NCBI RefSeq assembly: GCF_000243075.1
Contig: NC_016745.1
Location: 108,501-172,500 of the forward strand
Length of the DNA: 64,000 nt
Reading direction: 5' to 3'
From: Oceanimonas sp. GK1
GTDB lineage: Bacteria; Pseudomonadota; Gammaproteobacteria; Enterobacterales; Aeromonadaceae
Part shown: piece by piece, positions 58,978-64,000 of the stretch
How the letters are laid out: each line of letters begins with the position of its first letter
Position numbering within the stretch: position 1 is the stretch's first letter
The notes under the pieces: generated by a model
Database searches by the model: none
Told to the model about the DNA's origin: nothing
What the model saw: only the letters and a program-made list of their open reading frames with translations
Made by a program: the position numbers and the translations under genes

Positions 58978-60615
58978 CTATCGTGCGATGCGTCGCCATC
59001 CCAGCCACCATACAACCAAAGTCAGCACCAGACCAGACGTGGCCAGCCGGCTTTCATTCATGCCCAGCAACAGGGTGCTGGCCAGCAGGGTGGAGGCGCC
59101 CATCGCCAGTAAAAACTGGCCCTGGGCCCGGCGTCGGTCGTGCCCGGCGTAGCGCTCGTACAATCCTGCCATCTGGCGTTGCTGCAGCTTGCTCTGGCGC
59201 AGGGCATCGTACACCAGCTCGGGGATCTCGGGCAGTTTCTCGGCCCAGTAGGGCGCCTTTTCCTTGACGGCGTTGATCACCGCCTTGTAGCCCACCTGCT
59301 TCTGCATCCAGTCTTCCAGAAAGGGCTTGGCGGTTTTCCACAGATCCAGCTGGGGATACAGCTGCCGGCCCACCCCCTCCACATAGAGCAGGGTTTTTTG
59401 CAACAGCACCAGCTGCGGCTGTACTGCCATGTTGAAGCGGCGGGCAGTGTTGAACAGATTCAGCAGCACATGCCCAAAGGAGATCTCGGACAGGGGCTTC
59501 TCAAAGATGGGCTCGAGCACGGTACGAATGGCCGACTCGAACTCCTCCACCTTGGTATCCGCCGGCACCCAGCCGGACTCTACGTGCAGCTCGGCCACCT
59601 TGCGGTAATCCCGGTTGAAAAAGGCCAGGAAGTTTTCCGCCAGGTAACGCTTGTCGTCCCGGTTGAGGGTGCCGACAATGCCGCAGTCAATGCCGATCCA
59701 CTGGGGATCCTCCGGGTGGTCGTAAGACACGAAGATATTGCCCGGGTGCATGTCGGCATGAAAAAAGCTGTCGCGGAATACCTGGGTAAAGAATACCTCC
59801 ACCCCCCGCTCGGCCAGCAGCTTCATGTTGGTGCCGTTGGCTTCCAGCGCGTCGATGTCTGATACCGGAATGCCGTAGATGCGCTCCATCACCAGCACGT
59901 TTTCATGGCAATAGCTGGAATGGATCTCCGGCACATAAAGGGTGCGGGAGCCTTCGAAGTTGCGCCGCAACTGAATGGCATTGGCCGCTTCCCGCAACAG
60001 ATTGAGCTCGTCGAGCAGGGTCTTGCGATACTCCTCCACCACTTCCACCGGTCGCAGGCGGCTGCTGCGCTCGGGCACCAGGCGGGCAATAAGGGTAGCC
60101 ATGGAGTGCATCAGGCTGACGTCGGCCTCGATCACCCGTTCAATACCGGGACGGATCACCTTGATCACGATGTCCTGACCGGTTTTCAGCCGGGCGGTGT
60201 GCACCTGGGCAATGGACGCCGAGGCCAGGGGCCTTTCGTCGAAGTCGTCAAACAGGGTTTCAATGGGCTGACGCAGGCTGCGCTCTATCTGCTGGCGTGC
60301 CAGCCGGCCGTCAAAGGGCGGAACCCGGTCCTGCAGTAGGGCCAGCTCTTCGGCGATGTCCGGCGGCAGCAGATCCCGGCGAGTGGAAAGCATCTGGCCA
60401 AACTTGATGAACACCGGGCCCAGGCTCTCGAGGGCCAGGCGAATGCGCTTGCCCCGAGACAAGTCCGGATGCTTGTTCTTCAGCCAGAACAGACTTTTAC
60501 GCGCCATGCGCGCCGGCCAGATCTGCAGCCGGATCGGGATCAGTTCATCCAGGCCATAGTCGAACAGGGTACGGCCAATCTGGTAAAGACGGCGCAGCTC
60601 CCGCAGTTTTCTCAT
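58978..60615 (-). CDS. ubiB: Ubiquinone biosynthesis protein UbiB (ABC1/ADCK kinase-like)
   Basis: 545 residues, usual length. The KxGQ-type motif [16 protein letters not shown], the [11 protein letters not shown] segment and [10 protein letters not shown] in the kinase-like core are visible, and two C-terminal helices anchor it in the membrane (TLLLGMNE and [11 protein letters not shown]). It supports aerobic ubiquinone formation, possibly moving lipids to the Ubi complex. Confidence 0.96.
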   Translation of the reverse strand: MRKLRELRRLYQIGRTLFDYGLDELIPIRLQIWPARMARKSLFWLKNKHPDLSRGKRIRLALESLGPVFIKFGQMLSTRRDLLPPDIAEELALLQDRVPPFDGRLARQQIERSLRQPIETLFDDFDERPLASASIAQVHTARLKTGQDIVIKVIRPGIERVIEADVSLMHSMATLIARLVPERSSRLRPVEVVEEYRKTLLDELNLLREAANAIQLRRNFEGSRTLYVPEIHSSYCHENVLVMERIYGIPVSDIDALEANGTNMKLLAERGVEVFFTQVFRDSFFHADMHPGNIFVSYDHPEDPQWIGIDCGIVGTLNRDDKRYLAENFLAFFNRDYRKVAELHVESGWVPADTKVEEFESAIRTVLEPIFEKPLSEISFGHVLLNLFNTARRFNMAVQPQLVLLQKTLLYVEGVGRQLYPQLDLWKTAKPFLEDWMQKQVGYKAVINAVKEKAPYWAEKLPEIPELVYDALRQSKLQQRQMAGLYERYAGHDRRRAQGQFLLAMGASTLLASTLLLGMNESRLATSGLVLTLVVWWLGWRRIAR

Positions 60616-61232
60616 GAATGGGTCACCTTGTCGGTCAGTGCCGCCAGGCGTCCCTGCAGGCGGTTCAGTCGTTTGCTCAGCGCGTCGACCTCGTCACCGA
60701 AGTCGGCCAGCTCCAGCGGCCCCACCGCCAGCCGGGCTTCTTCGCGGACATAATCGCCCAGGTGTGAGCGGGCACCGGTCAGACGATAGGTAAGGGCGGT
60801 TTTCACCTCGCGACCATGGCGGCACAACAGATGGGCCAGCACGTCGCCGGTATAGGGCACCAGCCATTCTTCAATATCGACGGGGGTTTCCCGAATAATG
60901 GTGCTCAACTCCTGCCAGGGCTGGGGATCGCCTTCAAGATCGAGGCGACCGTCACGAATATACTGCATCAACAGTCCCTTGTCCTTGAGCAGGCCCAGGG
61001 CGTTGAACGACAAGCTGAGGTGGCTGTCGACCTTGCCTTCGTAATGGCCCAGCAGCTCCAGCCGGCCAGCGGTAAACACCAGATAGAAACTGGCCAGCTC
61101 CGTCAGGGTCAACTGTAATACCCGGCCGTTCAGAGGCTGCAGCTTTTTCGCCCGGGCGGGGTCCTGCAGCAACAGACGATTAATGGCGGTTTCCAGGGTG
61201 CCGTTCAGCAACGGCAACAGCAGTGCCTTCAT
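60612..61232 (-). CDS. ubiJ: Ubiquinone biosynthesis accessory factor UbiJ (SCP2-like)
   Basis: 206 residues with a SCP2-like lipid-binding domain ([24 protein letters not shown]) and a helical C-terminus. It partners UbiK and UbiB in the Ubi metabolon. ATG overlaps the ubiE stop and its stop overlaps ubiB. Confidence 0.94.
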   Translation of the reverse strand: MKALLLPLLNGTLETAINRLLLQDPARAKKLQPLNGRVLQLTLTELASFYLVFTAGRLELLGHYEGKVDSHLSLSFNALGLLKDKGLLMQYIRDGRLDLEGDPQPWQELSTIIRETPVDIEEWLVPYTGDVLAHLLCRHGREVKTALTYRLTGARSHLGDYVREEARLAVGPLELADFGDEVDALSKRLNRLQGRLAALTDKVTHS

Positions 61233-61987
61233 CAGAACTTGAACCCGCGGTGCAGGGCCACCACGCCGTCGGTCAGGTTGAAGTATTCCACCTGCTCCAG
61301 GCCGGCCTCTTCCATCATTTGCTTAAGGGTTTCCTGATCCGGGTGCATGCGAATGGACTCGGCCAGATACTGGTAACTGTCGCTGTCCTGAGCCACCAGC
61401 GCCCCCATTTTGGGCAGCACATTAAAGGAATAAAAGTCGTACAGCTTACTCATGATCTCGTGCTGGGGCTTGGAAAACTCCAGCACCAAGAGGCGACCGC
61501 CGGGTTTGAGCACCCGCTGCATGGACGCCAGCGCCTTGTCCTTGTTGGTGACGTTGCGCAGGCCAAAGGCGATGGTGATCAGATCGAAATGGTTATCGGG
61601 AAAAGGCAGTGCCTCGGCATTGGCCTGCACATAGGCAATATTGCTGCCCAGCCCCTTGTTGCGCAGCTTGTCACGGCCCACCTTGAGCATGGAGTCGTTG
61701 ATGTCGGCCAGTACCACCTGGCCCTGCTCCCCCACCATGCGGGAGAACTTGGCGGTCAGGTCACCGGTACCGCCGGCCAGATCCAGTACCTTCTGTCCCG
61801 GACGCACGCCAGAGCAGTCGATGGTAAAGCGTTTCCACAGGCGATGAATGCCAAAAGACATCAGGTCGTTCATCACGTCGTACTTGGCCGCCACCGAATG
61901 GAAAACGCTGGCCACCATTTGCTCTTTTTCCTCGGCATTCACGGTCTGGTAACCGAAATGGGTCGTCGACTTGTGCTGTTCTGACAT
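61232..61987 (-). CDS. ubiE: Ubiquinone/menaquinone methyltransferase UbiE
   Basis: 251 residues, the usual size. SAM motif [18 protein letters not shown] and the [24 protein letters not shown] region mark the family. C-methylates ubiquinone and menaquinone precursors. First gene of the ubi-tat operon; the ATG at 61987 is chosen over the ones upstream because its N-terminus matches the family. Confidence 0.96.
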   Translation of the reverse strand: MSEQHKSTTHFGYQTVNAEEKEQMVASVFHSVAAKYDVMNDLMSFGIHRLWKRFTIDCSGVRPGQKVLDLAGGTGDLTAKFSRMVGEQGQVVLADINDSMLKVGRDKLRNKGLGSNIAYVQANAEALPFPDNHFDLITIAFGLRNVTNKDKALASMQRVLKPGGRLLVLEFSKPQHEIMSKLYDFYSFNVLPKMGALVAQDSDSYQYLAESIRMHPDQETLKQMMEEAGLEQVEYFNLTDGVVALHRGFKF

Positions 61988-62045
61988 TCTCAAGACACCT
62001 GTAAAAATCAAAGTAGGGCAGTGTACTGCACATGCCCGGGCCGGA

Positions 62046-62432
62046 CTAACGGGAAGCCAGCAGGCTGTGGGTGATCTGCATTCCCATAAAAGTGAATATC
62101 ATACAGCAAACCACATTGAGGCACACATTCAGCCCGGCCTTTACCCAGTGACCGTGCTCAAGCAACAGCACCGTATCCAGGGAAAAGGAAGAAAAGGTGG
62201 TCAGGGCACCCAGCATGCCCACCATCATGAAAGGGCGCCAGGAGTGGGCGCTGATGGCCTGCTGCTGTACCAGCACGAAAAGGATGCCCATCAGCAGGGA
62301 GCCAATCAGGTTGACGGTAAGAATGCCAAAGGGAAAGGAACGGCCGAGCAGACGGCCCATCAGATCGGTAATAACGAAGCGCAACACGGCGCCGGTGGCG
62401 CCGCCCAGTGCGATAAACAGCAGGGTTTTCAT
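62046..62432 (-). CDS. crcB: Fluoride ion channel CrcB (Fluc)
   Basis: 128 residues and four membrane segments. [25 protein letters not shown] and [13 protein letters not shown] are family signatures. It exports fluoride as a dual-topology dimer. No fluoride riboswitch is seen upstream; instead a hairpin lies at 62438-62474. Confidence 0.93.
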   Translation of the reverse strand: MKTLLFIALGGATGAVLRFVITDLMGRLLGRSFPFGILTVNLIGSLLMGILFVLVQQQAISAHSWRPFMMVGMLGALTTFSSFSLDTVLLLEHGHWVKAGLNVCLNVVCCMIFTFMGMQITHSLLASR

Positions 62433-62437
62433 GATGA

Positions 62438-62474
62438 ACCGGCGTAAAAAAAGATGGCTTCAGTTTACGCCGGT
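62438..62474. promoter_or_regulatory. Hairpin just before crcB
   Basis: ACCGGCGTAAA (62438-62448) is complementary to TTTACGCCGGT (62464-62474), with 15 bases between. It ends five bases before the crcB ATG on the minus strand, where it could mask the ribosome site or act as the terminator of the gene upstream. Function not shown. Confidence 0.45.
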
Positions 62475-62502
62475 CGGGCTCAAAAACCCATGCTCGAATG
62501 AC

Positions 62503-62703
62503 TCAGCCTTGGCGTTCGCGCTTGGCCCGTACTGACTCGCCGGCCACGCCGAAGTCCTGGGTGGCGATGTCCTGCAGCAGGATGCGCACCGTTTCGGGCT
62601 TCACATCCAGGGCACGAACACAGGCGTCGGTCACTTCACTAATCAGGGCTTCTTTCTGCTCATTGCTGCGACCTTCGATCAGGGCAATATTGAGAATCGG
62701 CAT
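62503..62703 (-). CDS. 4-oxalocrotonate tautomerase family protein
   Basis: 66 residues starting MPILNIALIEGRSNEQKEAL, so after Met removal Pro is the catalytic base, as in 4-OT. Arg residues near 11 and 39-40 suit substrate binding. Likely a small tautomerase of unknown substrate. Same strand as crcB with a 70-base gap. Confidence 0.88.
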   Translation of the reverse strand: MPILNIALIEGRSNEQKEALISEVTDACVRALDVKPETVRILLQDIATQDFGVAGESVRAKRERQG

Positions 62704-62790
62704 GATTTTTCCTTTATATGTCTGAAAAACGAGCCGACATTAGAGTAAAAAATGTGAACTGAGTCAAATTTGGTGAGAGCAGCAGATACG

Positions 62791-62822
62791 AAAAAAGCCC
62801 GATACATCAGTATCGGGCTTTT
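62791..62822 (-). terminator. rRNA operon terminator
   Basis: Twelve-base arms AAAAGCCCGATA (62793-62804) and TATCGGGCTTTT (62811-62822) over six bases; T run on the minus strand. It lies directly after the 5S gene on that strand. Confidence 0.9.
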
Positions 62823-62830
62823 GGAATGGG

Positions 62831-62948
62831 TGCCTGGCAGTGACCTACTTTCACATGGCAGCTGCCACACTATCATCGGCGCGGTTGCGTTTCACTGCTG
62901 AGTTCGGCATGGAGTCAGGTGGTTCCACAACGCTATGGCCGCCAGGCA
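62831..62948 (-). rRNA. rrf: 5S ribosomal RNA
   Basis: About 118 bases. Read on the minus strand it opens TGCCTGGCGGCCATAGCG and contains the CCGAACTCAGCAGTGAAAC and CGCCGATGATAGTGTGGC regions of gammaproteobacterial 5S; both ends (TGCCTGGC / GCCAGGCA) pair. It lies downstream of the 23S gene. Confidence 0.97.
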
Positions 62949-63033
62949 TAAAACTGAATTCGGAAAAAGCTTTCTTTGATGAATCTGTTGGTAGTCTTGA
63001 GACCGCAAGTCTCTCACACTTCTTGGGTGTTGT

Positions 63034-64000
<967 letters not shown>

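Noticed and set aside
62433..62502. Fluoride riboswitch before crcB
   Set aside because: The conserved riboswitch core is not present in either strand.

Overview
The window is about 64 kb of GC-rich chromosome from a gammaproteobacterium. Its conserved blocks keep enterobacterial-type gene orders: ubiE-ubiJ-ubiB-tatABCD next to hemB, rho-trxA divergent from rhlB-gppA, ilvC divergent from ilvY, csdA-csdE beside tcdA, and ubiD beside fre. The overall mix, with c-type cytochromes and metal uptake genes, suggests a marine Aeromonadales-type organism (Oceanimonas, Oceanisphaera or Zobellella). That genus-level guess is inference, not something the sequence proves.

Layout. (1) 1-11070 is a metal and siderophore uptake island. 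Two related TonB-dependent receptors flank a nine-gene minus-strand operon: PepSY membrane protein, DUF2271, DUF4198, a small secreted protein, a single-pass DUF6162-like protein, a ZnuA-like binding protein, an ATPase, a permease and a second binding protein that has lost its metal histidines. The order closely resembles the Pseudomonas fpvGHJK-fpvCDEF system, which reduces siderophore iron in the periplasm and imports the released metal. Fur-box-like sites precede both receptors and the operon, and a second 19-bp palindrome recurs in the same places. (2) 11158-16624 holds a SprA-like putative metalloprotease gene with an apparent frameshift, then a MacA/MacB/NodT tripartite efflux operon whose macB is interrupted by an in-frame TAG. 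(3) 16621-21409 holds a MocR-type regulator divergent from an EamA exporter, a YgjP-like metallopeptidase and a probable tsdB-tsdA thiosulfate dehydrogenase pair.

(4) 21475-26967 is clearly AT-richer than its surroundings. It holds six collinear minus-strand genes: a glycine- and Asp/Tyr-repeat secreted protein, a small secreted protein, a periplasmic C39 peptidase, a third small secreted protein, a degenerate sigma54-activator-like regulator and an outer-membrane beta-barrel. The set recalls functional amyloid (Fap) export loci but does not match the classical operon. It is the best candidate here for an undescribed system.

(5) 26968-38337 is a mixed segment: an MscS channel, two glutathione transferases, a DUF3360 transporter, sbcCD, an EamA exporter, a MarR regulator and a cytochrome c5. 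(6) 38402-62703 is housekeeping: rep, csdA/csdE/tcdA, ilvC/ilvY, ubiK, fre, ubiD, rho, trxA, rhlB, gppA, a dsdA/LysR pair, hemB, tatDCBA, ubiB/ubiJ/ubiE, crcB and a small tautomerase. (7) From 62791 to the right edge lies the 3' end of an rRNA operon on the minus strand (terminator, 5S, partial 23S).

Functionally, the left third is accessory (iron or metal capture, efflux, thiosulfate oxidation, a putative surface fibre) and the right half is core metabolism and protein export. Three features may affect function: the macB nonsense codon, the SprA frameshift and the dispersed G-rich inverted repeats between genes.
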